Positions 1 through 6,956 of a stretch of DNA of 9,549 nt are shown one piece after another. How positions within the stretch are numbered: the stretch's first letter is position 1; the number at the start of each line of letters is the position of its first letter. Both the position numbers and the translations under genes were made by a program. The notes beneath the pieces were generated by a model. That model was not told the DNA's origin. It saw only the letters and a program-made list of their open reading frames with translations, and made no database searches. Origin of the DNA: an uncultured Oxalobacter sp. (GTDB lineage: Bacteria; Pseudomonadota; Gammaproteobacteria; Burkholderiales; Burkholderiaceae_D); assembly GCA_905202055.1 (NCBI GenBank), contig CAJKQK010000075.1:1-9549 (forward strand), read 5' to 3'.

Positions 1-1
1 C

Positions 2-97
2 AAGAAAAAAGGAGGCGCCGGTATCCGCTTTTACGAAGAAATCGAAACCGGTTCCGGCGGCACTGCCAGCAATCCCGTACTTTCCCGGATCAGCTGA
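2..97 (+). CDS. C-terminal end of an unidentified protein (partial)
   Basis: Thirty-one codons are open from the window edge to a TGA stop at 95-97. The readable end is KKKGGAGIRFYEEIETGSGG followed by TASNPVLSRIS. The frame was chosen because it has balanced composition; the neighbouring frame is an arginine-rich shadow. The tail is too short to assign a family. No convincing hairpin terminator follows in the next 190 bases, so the transcript end is not visible. That this is coding is inference from codon style only. Confidence 0.45.
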   Translation, partial: KKKGGAGIRFYEEIETGSGGTASNPVLSRIS

Positions 98-292
98 ACC
101 GGAATCCCATACAAAACGCCTCTGTCATGGTCTCTTGACCGTTCACGACATCCGGATCGCCATCCTTTCCTGATACATCAATACCGGTATGCCTGATTTA
201 CAGTAAATTACCGGTAAAAAGGTATGTCCATCCGTCTGTCCGTACAGGACGATGACGCAGGAAAGCTTCACGAAGAACAGACTCTTTCCAGC

Positions 293-321
293 TTGATCAT
301 ACATGAGATTGTATGGATAAT
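293..321 (+). promoter_or_regulatory. Candidate sigma-70 promoter of the phosphatase gene
   Basis: TTGATC (293-298) and GATAAT (316-321) are separated by exactly 17 bases. This predicts a transcript starting near 328 and a leader of about 58 bases before the ATG at 386. It is the best match in the gap 98-385; the rest of that gap shows no gene. Confidence 0.5.
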
Positions 322-385
322 TACCTGAATCAATTGACAATAACCCGACAATGCCATTTTGGACAAGCATAGAAAGCGGTTTGAT

Positions 386-1606
386 ATGAAGCGAGCTTTC
401 AAGTATTTCCTTTTCACCATACTGGCCGTTTTCACGGCAATCCCGGCCGCCCATGCCAGCGAAGAAGGGCAGCCTGAAGACAAACTGATCAAAATCGTCG
501 TGTTAAGCCGCCACGGTGTCCGGTCGCCGACACAAAACCGGACAACGCTCGACCAGTGGTCCAGCAGGACATGGCCCCGATGGCCGGTCAGGTACGGTTA
601 TCTGACCGAACGGGGCCATGAACTGGTTGCCGCACAATGGAAAGCCATCCGGCCTGTTTTGACGGAACAGAGACTTTTGCCTGAAAACGCCTGTCCGGCG
701 CCAGCAAGTTATTCCCTGATTGCCGACAGGGACCAGAGGACGCGTGAAACCGCCATCGCCATTTTCGACGGGCTCGCCCCCGGTTGCGGTGTCCGTCCAC
801 AATGGGGCGAACAATACGATGCACTTTTCCATCCCTCGAAAAACGCACTGGCGGCATTAAACACTGAAAATGTCCTGTCCGTGCTGAAACAGAGACTCGA
901 CAGGCTCAATGCCGACCCGGCAGCCATTGCCGCATTGAACCGCATACAGGACATCACCGACTGTTGCGGGCCTGCGCTTTGCACCAGAACAGCCCATGAA
1001 AACAGTTGCGCCCTGACGGAATTGCCGAACCGGACCAGCCTCGACCACCGCAAGAACAAACCGGAAATCGGTGGAAAATGGGCGATAGCCTCCAGCATTG
1101 CCGAGATCATGCTGCTGGAATACGGCCAGTGGCCCGACAGGAATGCCGGATGGGGTCAGGTGGACGAAAACGTTTTAAGACAAATCGTCCCGCTTCACGA
1201 CAAGGTATTCGACGCCGTCAACAGGACGCCTGCACTGGCAAAAGCCGGTGGGGGCGAACTCCTGAAAACGATAGAAAACGCCTTGCTGTCCGATACGTCG
1301 CCGAAAATGAATTTCTTTGTCGGACACGATACCAATATCGCCAATATCGGAGGGCTATTGAACGTAAACTGGATTGTTCCGGAGCAGGGGAGCAATCCGA
1401 CGCCACCCGGCGGTTTCCTGACATTCGAACTCTGGCAGAAAGCCGACGGCACTCGTGAAGTCCGGATCAATTACCATGCGCCGACGTTTGCTTCGTTGCA
1501 CACACAACCGGCGCCTGTCGTCAAACCCGTACAGGTTCCCGCTAGTCCGGGAGTCTTCACACCTGAAGCCTTTTCATTAAAAGTGCACCAGCTGGTCCAG
1601 CCATGA
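386..1606 (+). CDS. Periplasmic histidine acid phosphatase, AppA phytase-like
   Basis: A 406-residue secreted enzyme of the histidine acid phosphatase family (AppA 6-phytase / Agp glucose-1-phosphatase branch). These enzymes remove phosphate from phytate or sugar phosphates in the periplasm through a phosphohistidine intermediate. Seen: an N-terminal signal peptide (MKRAFKYFLF, then a hydrophobic core ending AAHA|SEE); the catalytic RHGVRSP at residues 42-48; and the proton-donor motif GHDTN at 313-317. Much of the middle resembles what I recall of AppA, including WPxWPV, the DxxxRTRET segment, GLAPGC and TPPGGFLTFELW. Two AppA-like cysteine pairs are visible (CPAP with CGV; LCTRTAHENSC), while the C-terminal cysteine pair of AppA is absent and the end is shorter. 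The ATG at 386 is preferred over an in-frame TTG at 359 because it starts directly at the signal peptide and follows an AGAAAG-type ribosome site. Phytase versus another phosphatase activity cannot be decided from sequence. It is a single-gene unit. Confidence 0.92.
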   Translation: MKRAFKYFLFTILAVFTAIPAAHASEEGQPEDKLIKIVVLSRHGVRSPTQNRTTLDQWSSRTWPRWPVRYGYLTERGHELVAAQWKAIRPVLTEQRLLPENACPAPASYSLIADRDQRTRETAIAIFDGLAPGCGVRPQWGEQYDALFHPSKNALAALNTENVLSVLKQRLDRLNADPAAIAALNRIQDITDCCGPALCTRTAHENSCALTELPNRTSLDHRKNKPEIGGKWAIASSIAEIMLLEYGQWPDRNAGWGQVDENVLRQIVPLHDKVFDAVNRTPALAKAGGGELLKTIENALLSDTSPKMNFFVGHDTNIANIGGLLNVNWIVPEQGSNPTPPGGFLTFELWQKADGTREVRINYHAPTFASLHTQPAPVVKPVQVPASPGVFTPEAFSLKVHQLVQP

Positions 1607-1607
1607 A

Positions 1608-1643
1608 AAAAGCGCGTCATTTCGTTATGAATGACGCGCTTTT
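1608..1643. terminator. Bidirectional rho-independent terminator
   Basis: A perfect 14-bp stem, AAAAGCGCGTCATT (1608-1621) with AATGACGCGCTTTT (1630-1643), has an 8-base loop. It begins two bases after the phosphatase stop codon. The A-tract on the left and T-tract on the right make it usable from both sides, so it also ends the convergent lipoprotein transcript. Confidence 0.9.
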
Positions 1644-1671
1644 CAAATTGCGATCCAAACCGGACAATGAC

Positions 1672-2052
1672 TCACATCTTCCGGAACGTCCAGTCTTTCT
1701 GTTTGCCCGATCCTTCGTACTTCAGAAAATTCTCGCCCACGAAAAAAGGGCTCTGGTCGCCCTGGATGTCCAGAACAATCCGGCTGCCGGATATATCCCA
1801 TGTATACAGGCCGCTCACATTGATGCCATTTGCCAGCGTGACGGCATAACGGTTCCCGCTCTTGATCCATATTTCGCGAATGTCATTACCGGCAACCGGT
1901 TTTCCGACCTCATAACGACCCTCGTAATCCAGCGCGATACGGGCATTGTGACCGTCCGGTTTTGCCGGAATGTTTTCCGGAGTGTTTCCGGTTGACTGGC
2001 ATGCTGTCAGTACCAAAACGCATGCGGCACATAATAGAGCGATCTTTTTCAT
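1672..2052 (-). CDS. Outer-membrane lipoprotein, NlpE N-terminal-like
   Basis: A 126-residue lipoprotein. Seen: start MKK, a hydrophobic stretch, and lipobox LTAC (residues 15-18) with Q at +2, which suggests sorting to the outer membrane. The mature part has the pattern of the NlpE N-terminal domain (copper homeostasis / envelope-stress sensor family): LDYEGRYE, then GLYTWDISGSRIVLD and FFVGENFLKYEGSGK, matching the family's G-x-[FY]-x-W-x-x-x-G-x-x-I-x-L and FxVGENxL. The CxxC motif that normally follows the first strand is missing; the position reads GKPVAGNDI. Copper binding through that motif is therefore unlikely. A longer in-frame ATG exists at 2100, but the start at 2052 gives a proper signal peptide and has GGGAAA upstream. 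Small-lipoprotein folds of this size can look alike, so the family call is moderate and the lipoprotein call firm. Confidence 0.8.
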   Translation of the reverse strand: MKKIALLCAACVLVLTACQSTGNTPENIPAKPDGHNARIALDYEGRYEVGKPVAGNDIREIWIKSGNRYAVTLANGINVSGLYTWDISGSRIVLDIQGDQSPFFVGENFLKYEGSGKQKDWTFRKM

Positions 2053-2156
2053 GATTTCCCGATTCCACAGGTGTATTTGAACGGACCACAATGTTTTCAC
2101 AAACGAAACTGAATGGGATGATACCCGGAACCGGGAGAACAGGCATGATGCAATAC

Positions 2157-2185
2157 AAAAAAAGGATGTTCAATAAGAACATCCT
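2157..2185 (-). terminator. Terminator of the heptosyltransferase gene
   Basis: A 9-bp stem AGGATGTTC (2163-2171) / GAACATCCT (2177-2185) has loop AATAA. Read on the minus strand it is followed by seven uridines (A7 at 2157-2163). It lies about 110 bases past the stop of the minus-strand gene at 2297. A short T-run on the other side could also stop plus-strand transcripts. Confidence 0.75.
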
Positions 2186-2296
2186 GTTTTTCACGACAGA
2201 TCGCCATTGACAGATACCTGATGGCAGTAGCACTGTACCGGTTCTTTTCCGCACGTTTGAAGTTTATATTGCCGGTTTATTCTGTCCACCGTCAGA

Positions 2297-3553
2297 TCAG
2301 GCAGTTTTTTTCAGTGACTGCCTTAAACGTTCGATATGATTGATAACCTGTTGCCCGGTAATCAGGCGGGTGCATTCGTATTGCCGGTCGGTGCCTTTGT
2401 GCCTCGGGCACCAGAAAAAATCCTTGTGGTCGAAATTGATATTCACGTCGTCCCAGCATCCGAAACAGCCATGCGTGTTGATGACTCGATAAGGGGTGTA
2501 AAACTCGCAATTCGGCAGGGAAAACCCGCTGATCAGGACAACCGGGATATGGCATGCCCAGGCCAGCCATGACAGGCCACTTCCCAGTCCGATGAAAAAA
2601 TCGGCATGTTCCAGAAGGGCAATGCGTTCCTGCAAGGGAAGGGCGCCGGTAAAATCTTCAGCCCCGTAAGGGATATGGTTCCAGACGAACCCCTGTCCAT
2701 AAGTCGCTTCACGATCGATGCACAAGACCCGGTATCCGGCTTTTTTCAGATGGTCGATCACCTGATCCCAGCCATAGCCGTTGTTCCAGTATTTCGCCTG
2801 ACAGGAAGACTGTGTCGCTATGCAGACATATGGCTCTTCAATCTGTCTTGTGGAACCCAGTTTCAGGCGTGGCCTTTCTTCGGTCGGATCGACACCGAGG
2901 AGATAACCGGCCGTCCGGTGCAAACCGACCTGCCGGAAATCCATTGGCTGGTGATCCAGGTCACCGCCAAAAAAAAGACCGACGCGATAAGTGGCGTAGG
3001 GCTTTTGGGTCTTGACGGTTTCCGGTGTGGAAAAAGTGATGTCCGGATACTGTTCCCTGAACAGATCGATAATCAGTTGTCCCATCGTACATTCCAGCTT
3101 GCATCCATGCAGATGCAAAAAACGTTCTGCATAAGGGAACCATCCGATCAAATCACCCAGTGTCCCGACCGGAAAACTGATCATGACATTCCTGTTTTTC
3201 AGATCGAGTGTGTGTTCGAAAAGCGGGTCTTTCTGCCCCCGTTTCCAGATCCTGAATCCGAAATTGACGAAATACTTTTTGGTGCTGGTGATCCAGCCGC
3301 CATCGGAATCACAGGAGAAAAGGATATTGCCGGAATCGGCATCGACAATCTGCGCATGCCACTCTCCGGGAGGGAGAAAAAGCCGGGCACCGTCATTGAA
3401 GTCGTACAAAATCCCCGCAGGACCTTTTTGTGTCGGCATATCGGGAGGCATTATGGAATAACCGCTGCTCTGGTTGCTTGAGGAATTTGCGGGAGACGGA
3501 GTTTCACTGACTTCGTCGATTGGGGAATCGTTATGGATGGCTACAATGTTCAT
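2297..3553 (-). CDS. Autotransporter O-heptosyltransferase (BAHT/TibC family)
   Basis: A 418-residue cytoplasmic glycosyltransferase of the bacterial autotransporter heptosyltransferase family (TibC, AAH). The family moves ADP-heptose onto serines of autotransporter passengers before export. Seen: the family's N-terminal segment MPPDMPTQKGPAGILYDFND at about residues 35-54; EWHAQIVDADSGNILF; a GT-B donor-side region with IGLGSGLSWLAWACHIPVVL at 321-340, as in GT9-type heptosyltransferases; and the C-terminal cysteine cluster C363-x2-C366-x15-C382-x11-C394. That cluster fits the 'iron finger' that holds Fe in TibC and supports its ring assembly. Residues 11-33 are a Ser/Asn/Pro-rich extension of low complexity. 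The start overlaps a possible upstream stop as ATGA, but no real gene lies there. The ribosome site is weak. The gene is a single unit with its own terminator; the only visible autotransporter is at 7.8 kb, in the other orientation. Confidence 0.93.
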   Translation of the reverse strand: MNIVAIHNDSPIDEVSETPSPANSSSNQSSGYSIMPPDMPTQKGPAGILYDFNDGARLFLPPGEWHAQIVDADSGNILFSCDSDGGWITSTKKYFVNFGFRIWKRGQKDPLFEHTLDLKNRNVMISFPVGTLGDLIGWFPYAERFLHLHGCKLECTMGQLIIDLFREQYPDITFSTPETVKTQKPYATYRVGLFFGGDLDHQPMDFRQVGLHRTAGYLLGVDPTEERPRLKLGSTRQIEEPYVCIATQSSCQAKYWNNGYGWDQVIDHLKKAGYRVLCIDREATYGQGFVWNHIPYGAEDFTGALPLQERIALLEHADFFIGLGSGLSWLAWACHIPVVLISGFSLPNCEFYTPYRVINTHGCFGCWDDVNINFDHKDFFWCPRHKGTDRQYECTRLITGQQVINHIERLRQSLKKTA

Positions 3554-3885
3554 GATGACGTCAACTTGCCTGGAAAAGAACAGGAAAAACGGCAGGAATC
3601 ATCCGAAGCGACGACGATCATGAAAGGACGGGTTCTTCCATCCATCTGGATGGCCGGATACAAACAAAAGAAAAGATGAAAACTGAATGTGCCGACGCGC
3701 GAGTTCATGAATGATTCCAGAAAAGTGAATCTTATCATAATGTAAAATCGCGCCTGAAAAAGTCTTTGCTTAACTGCAAAAACGGATCAGATTATGATGA
3801 ATCGGTTCAGGCAAATCGAATCCGTCATGTTTTTACAATCCTTCCTCTGTGGGGGAAGGGCGGGTTTCAGGAATCCGGAATGAAA
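3554..3885. other. Leader region of the heptosyltransferase; no gene recognised
   Basis: About 330 bases with no convincing gene on either strand. It must hold the minus-strand promoter of the heptosyltransferase. The best -10 I see is TATGAT (complement of 3734-3739), but no good -35 lies at the right distance. This predicts a leader of about 170-180 bases, unusually long for this window. Confidence 0.4.
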
Positions 3886-3911
3886 GACAGGACGCCAAAA
3901 GACATCCTGTC
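3886..3911 (-). terminator. Terminator of the flavin reductase gene
   Basis: On the minus strand the RNA GACAGGAUGUC-UUUU-GGCGUCCUGUC forms an 11-bp stem with two G-U pairs and a UUUU loop, followed by UUUCAUU. The G-U pairs fold properly only on the minus strand, which fits the gene ending at 3959. An additional AT-only hairpin (ATTGATAAA 3921-3929 / TTTATCAAT 3934-3942) lies between it and the stop codon. Confidence 0.8.
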
Positions 3912-3958
3912 AAAATATGAATTGATAAATTTCTTTATCAATATCTTGCAAAATACTT

Positions 3959-4540
3959 TTAAAGCTGTTTCGCACTGATCATATCGCCGCTCATGACGAA
4001 AGTTCCGCCTCCGAGATGGTGAATGGTATGCAGGTTGATATTGTCCTTGCTGAAATCCCACAGACCGTCCCTGAACACCCGTTCATCCGCCGCTGCCGAG
4101 ATGACTTCTCCAAAACAGGTATCGTACCTGTCCTGCGGGCCCGGTTCCGGCAGGAGACGGCATTCCAGCCAGGCGACGCAGCCTTTTTCGATAACGGGAA
4201 TGTCCAGTTCAGGGCTTGCGACCGTTTCAATATTGAAGCTTGCAAATTTGTCTTCCACTTTGCCGGTCGTGCTTCCGACGCCGTATACCGTATCGATGAA
4301 ATGGGCAGCCGGGACGCAAACCGCAAAAACACCGCTTTCTTCAAGAAGCTGACGGGTATAGGAATCTTTATTGATCACGACGACGAGCCGTGGAGGATCG
4401 AACTCGACGAGCGTGGACCAGGCCGCTGTCATCACATTCCGTTTTTCTCCATCCTTGCTGCGGCTGGTGACCATAATGGTTGGCCCGTGGTTGATCAGGC
4501 GGGTAGCGAATTCAAGCGGAACAGGACGGAAGTGACTCAT
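3959..4540 (-). CDS. Flavin reductase-like FMN-binding protein
   Basis: A 193-residue soluble protein of the flavin reductase-like, split-barrel FMN family. Members bind FMN and use it for NAD(P)H-dependent flavin or substrate reduction. Seen: an N-terminal PVPLEFATRLINHGPTIMVT strand-turn; RNVMTAAWST at residues 34-43, matching the family's FMN phosphate-binding N-x-M-x-x-A-W segment; DPPRLVVVIN at 48-57; EESGVFAVCVPA at 67-78; and a C-terminal HHLGGGTFVMSG at 174-185. The length is normal for the short single-domain form. The start has AGGA seven bases upstream. The true substrate cannot be read from the sequence, and nothing next to it points to a partner oxygenase. It is a single-gene unit with a good promoter and terminator. 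Confidence 0.88.
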   Translation of the reverse strand: MSHFRPVPLEFATRLINHGPTIMVTSRSKDGEKRNVMTAAWSTLVEFDPPRLVVVINKDSYTRQLLEESGVFAVCVPAAHFIDTVYGVGSTTGKVEDKFASFNIETVASPELDIPVIEKGCVAWLECRLLPEPGPQDRYDTCFGEVISAAADERVFRDGLWDFSKDNINLHTIHHLGGGTFVMSGDMISAKQL

Positions 4541-4604
4541 TTAAAGATCCTTTCAGATATTTGTTACAACGAGTGGGAAAAAGAACCATTGCTGGATGGG
4601 TTCG

Positions 4605-4634
4605 ATTATATAAACGGCATAATAACACTGTCGA
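4605..4634 (-). promoter_or_regulatory. Sigma-70 promoter of the flavin reductase gene
   Basis: On the minus strand TCGACA (complement of 4629-4634) and a perfect TATAAT (complement of 4605-4610) are 18 bases apart. The predicted start is near 4598, leaving a leader of about 58 bases before the ATG at 4540. Confidence 0.65.
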
Positions 4635-5023
4635 ATCATTCATGTATTTACCGGCAGCAATACAGGAAAGAATCCGGTATGCAATTGACCGTTTCATGAC
4701 ATTTCTTCCCGAAAACCGACATTTCCGGTTCAACAGAATGAAAGAAACCCGTGAAAACAGATACCTGAAACAGATATGGACTATCGGGATTTTTTCGTCA
4801 ATGGTCCGAACCGGCAGGAATCGGGCCGCTGACCGGTGAATTCATCAGATAAAAGGTACGTGGCAGGCATGCGACAGTTCCGGAGGAAAACGTTTTTTTC
4901 CTGACTCCCGTATTCGACAAATATGGGAAAAGCGGTCAGATTTTTGTTTCTATTTGATAAGGAATCGGCATAAAATAGCGAAAAATCCGGCATTGACATG
5001 CCGTTTCGACCGTTTTTTATTTA
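4635..5023. other. Intergenic region upstream of purC; no gene recognised
   Basis: About 390 bases between divergent genes. A plus-strand open stretch (4561-4839) has no family likeness and no ribosome site. Seen: a TAAAAT hexamer at 4971-4976 that could be the purC -10, a small hairpin CGGCAT/ATGCCG at 4988-5003, and an AT-rich hairpin AGGAAAA/TTTTCCT at 4884-4902. A TTGACA at 4993 lies too close to the purC ribosome site to be its -35. No PurR-like operator was recognised. Confidence 0.4.
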
Positions 5024-5038
5024 TAAGGAAATTTGCAA

Positions 5039-5743
5039 ATGGCACTCTTGCAGCGCGGAAAAACAAAAGACGTATACAGCCACGGTGATTACACTCTGGA
5101 ACTGAAATTTACCGATCGTGTTACCAAAAACGATAAAGGTGAAGTCGATCCGGGTGGAAACAACGTTTCTGACTCTTTGCTCGAAGGTCAGGGTTTCGCC
5201 TGCCTGTCCATGACTTCCACGATTTTCAAATATCTGGCCGACAACGGTATTCCCACCCATATGGTTTCTGCCGATCTGGACAACATGTCCATGGTCGTGC
5301 GCAAAGCCGTCACGTTCAAACCGGGTCTGGAATGGGTTTGCCGCTGGAGAGGCACCGGCAGCTTTATCCGCCGATACAAAAGCGTTCCGGGTGCCGTTGA
5401 CGGCATGGTATTCGATAAACCCGTTTTCGAGATCACCATCAAGGACGACGAAGGCGGTGATCCGTTGATCGTTCACGACTCCATTGTCGCACTGGGCATG
5501 ATGTCCGCCGACGAACTGAAAGAACTGGTTGCATTGAACGCCAGGGCGATGGGACTGATTCACGATCTGTTCAAACAGAAAGGCCTGGATCTCTGGGACA
5601 TCAAGATCGAATGGGGCAAAGACGCCGAAACCGGCAAACTGATGCTGATCGACGAAGTCAGCGCCAACGGCTGCCGTGCATACGACATGAGCGGCAAAAA
5701 CAAGGTTGCCGGCTCCGCATTGTCCGATTGCTTCCGTGCCTGA
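5039..5743 (+). CDS. purC: Phosphoribosylaminoimidazole-succinocarboxamide synthase (SAICAR synthase)
   Basis: A 234-residue enzyme of purine synthesis. It joins aspartate to CAIR using ATP, giving SAICAR, in the cytoplasm. Seen: the N-terminal GKTKDVYS at residues 7-14 (nucleotide-binding GKxKxVY type); the first SAICAR signature LEWVCRWRGTGSF at 97-109; LWDIKIEWG at 185-193, matching the second signature D-x-K-[LIVMFY]-E-x-G with Trp near its end; and IDEVSANGCRAYD at 204-216, equivalent to the DE[FV]SPDG-R segment. The ATG at 5039 is chosen because AAGGAA lies nine bases upstream; an in-frame TTG at 5033 is less likely. The pattern KTKDVY, VDPGGNNVS and GFACLSMTS resembles the short SAICAR synthases I recall from clostridia, not the roughly 290-residue PurC usual in Burkholderiales. 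No other pur gene is adjacent. Confidence 0.93.
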   Translation: MALLQRGKTKDVYSHGDYTLELKFTDRVTKNDKGEVDPGGNNVSDSLLEGQGFACLSMTSTIFKYLADNGIPTHMVSADLDNMSMVVRKAVTFKPGLEWVCRWRGTGSFIRRYKSVPGAVDGMVFDKPVFEITIKDDEGGDPLIVHDSIVALGMMSADELKELVALNARAMGLIHDLFKQKGLDLWDIKIEWGKDAETGKLMLIDEVSANGCRAYDMSGKNKVAGSALSDCFRA

Positions 5744-5792
5744 TCGAAACCCGCGTTTGCTTCCTGCCCCTGCCTGCCCGGCAGGGCGCCTA

Positions 5793-5825
5793 AAAAAACC
5801 GGCAAAATGATTTTGCCGGTTTTTT
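5793..5825 (+). terminator. Terminator of purC
   Basis: CCGGCAAAA (5799-5807) pairs with TTTTGCCGG (5811-5819) around a TGA loop. The stem is extended by a flanking A-run and T-run (5793-5798 with 5820-5825). It starts 50 bases after the purC stop and may also work on the minus strand. Confidence 0.9.
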
Positions 5826-5920
5826 GTTATCGGAATTCACGACAGGAATCCCGATTCATAACGGAGACATCCTGAAACAGCGCGCGGGATCTGATGCTGT
5901 TTCAAAAATGATAGAAAAAT

Positions 5921-5973
5921 GCGATGACCGACCGGGTGAAAACGTCCACCCGGCTCGAAGGAGGTGTCATCGC
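5921..5973 (-). terminator. Two-tier hairpin terminator of the membrane protein gene
   Basis: An outer 8-bp stem GCGATGAC (5921-5928) / GTCATCGC (5966-5973) encloses an inner 7-bp hairpin CCGGGTG (5932-5938) / CACCCGG (5947-5953). On the minus strand it is followed by AUUUUUCUAUCAUUUUUG. It begins about 28 bases after the stop of the minus-strand gene at 6001. The stacked structure is larger than the other terminators here. Confidence 0.7.
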
Positions 5974-6000
5974 AATCCTGACAAAACAGACTTCCTGCGC

Positions 6001-6507
6001 CTAATTCGCCGTTGCCGCCGCTTCTGCGCGAATGTCCACAATCCTGTTGATCGTCGTATCGATCGTTTCCCTCGTCCTGACCGCTTCCTCAAGCGTATAA
6101 AGTTCACTGTCCAGAGACATCACAGGGCAGGGAGCTTCGACACCGGCGGGCAGGATTTCCGTCAGAATGTATTCCTGCCTGTGCCCGTGGCACTCGGTAC
6201 GGGTGAATTTGGCATAACCCAGAACCTCGGAAGCGATATCGCCGAATGCGATAAAGAATTCAGGCATATTCGCTTCATGGCTGAGTTTTACCTGAGTCAG
6301 GAAACCGATATCGTTTTTGGGCGCACGATAGAAATGCATACGGTATCTGGAAATAGCCTGGCGGCATTTGCGCACGAGCATCTGCTCGAGCTGTGCCCGG
6401 GTCTCGTCAGCATCCTTGCGCTTTTTACGCAAGACATACAATTGCATGACGATCAGGCCGCCGAAAATGAAAACGCTTAATGTTAAGAAAATGAGCATGG
6501 TTTCCAA
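6001..6507 (-). CDS. Membrane-anchored protein of unknown function
   Basis: A 168-residue protein I do not recognise. Seen: a single hydrophobic segment at about residues 4-26, followed by the basic cluster RKKRK at 28-31. This predicts an N-out anchor with the remaining 140 residues in the cytoplasm. Residues about 31-46 (KDADETRAQLEQMLV) could form a short helix or coiled coil. The soluble part has no motif I can assign. It contains three cysteines (RKCRQ, TECHGH, APCPV) and ends in an alanine-rich tail. The start is taken as TTG at 6505-6507 because a strong AAGGAG lies eight bases upstream; the next ATG, three codons later, would be 17 bases from it. It converges on purC with a terminator on each side. 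Confidence 0.75.
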   Translation of the reverse strand: METMLIFLTLSVFIFGGLIVMQLYVLRKKRKDADETRAQLEQMLVRKCRQAISRYRMHFYRAPKNDIGFLTQVKLSHEANMPEFFIAFGDIASEVLGYAKFTRTECHGHRQEYILTEILPAGVEAPCPVMSLDSELYTLEEAVRTRETIDTTINRIVDIRAEAAATAN

Positions 6508-6515
6508 TTTAATTA

Positions 6516-6521
6516 CTCCTT
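6516..6521 (-). promoter_or_regulatory. Ribosome binding site that decides a TTG start
   Basis: The minus strand reads AAGGAG here, eight bases before the TTG at 6507. The spacing is near ideal for TTG and too long for the ATG at 6498, so the TTG start is supported. Confidence 0.7.
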
Positions 6522-6956
6522 ATAAAAAAATTGGGTTTTCAACGAAATACTTCGGTTTTTCTTACAACATTGTTCCGTTATTATTACTATACAATTTTCA
6601 AAAGCTGTGAAGCAGTGACCCAGGACAATTTTTTTCAAATTTGTGTGAAAGCAACACTAAATTTTGCACGTTTGTCAATAAAAAAATTTTATCGTCCGTA
6701 ACCTCTCTGTTTTTATTGAAAAAATTCATTAGAGACGATTGAAAAACAGAAGAAATCATGCAAAAAACAATTTCCGAAATTGACCAATCGTGTTCCCTGC
6801 CATTTTCAAAACCGCGACAGCCATTTTTTCAGCTCAGACAGACATATCCAATCCGAACCTCTTTTATCACTTGATACAGTGAACACTTTAGTCAGAAAAA
6901 ACCCGGCAAGTTTCGTAAAGGGATTATCAATTTTCAAGAAATGGATAAAAATAAAT
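6522..6956. other. AT-rich region without a recognised gene
   Basis: About 435 bases that are distinctly AT-rich up to roughly 6790, with several A and T runs. The left part should hold the minus-strand promoter of the membrane protein; TATAGT on the minus strand near 6585-6590 is a weak -10 candidate. A plus-strand ATG at 6758 opens only 38 codons of no known family. Plus-strand open frames from 6780 run into the decayed barrel region described next. Confidence 0.4.

Noticed and set aside
359..385. TTG start nine codons upstream for the phosphatase
   Set aside because: It would add a charged stretch in front of the signal peptide and has no ribosome site; the ATG at 386 fits better.
2606..3481. 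291-codon plus-strand frame
   Set aside because: It lies entirely antisense to the well-supported heptosyltransferase gene and its translation has no recognisable domain.
3550..3738. 62-codon minus-strand frame overlapping the heptosyltransferase start as ATGA
   Set aside because: The overlap looks like coupling, but the product has no family likeness and no ribosome site, and its start overlaps the best -10 candidate.
4016..4699. 227-codon plus-strand frame
   Set aside because: It is a shadow of the flavin reductase gene on the other strand, which has clear family motifs, a promoter and a terminator.
4561..4839. 92-codon plus-strand frame upstream of purC
   Set aside because: No ribosome site, it overlaps the flavin reductase promoter, and it has no family likeness.
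4993..4998. Perfect TTGACA just upstream of purC
   Set aside because: A -10 at the proper distance would put the transcript start at or past the ribosome site, and the hexamer forms the loop side of a small hairpin.
5824..6480. 218-codon plus-strand frame
   Set aside because: Mostly antisense to the membrane protein gene and crossing the two-tier terminator; no domain seen.
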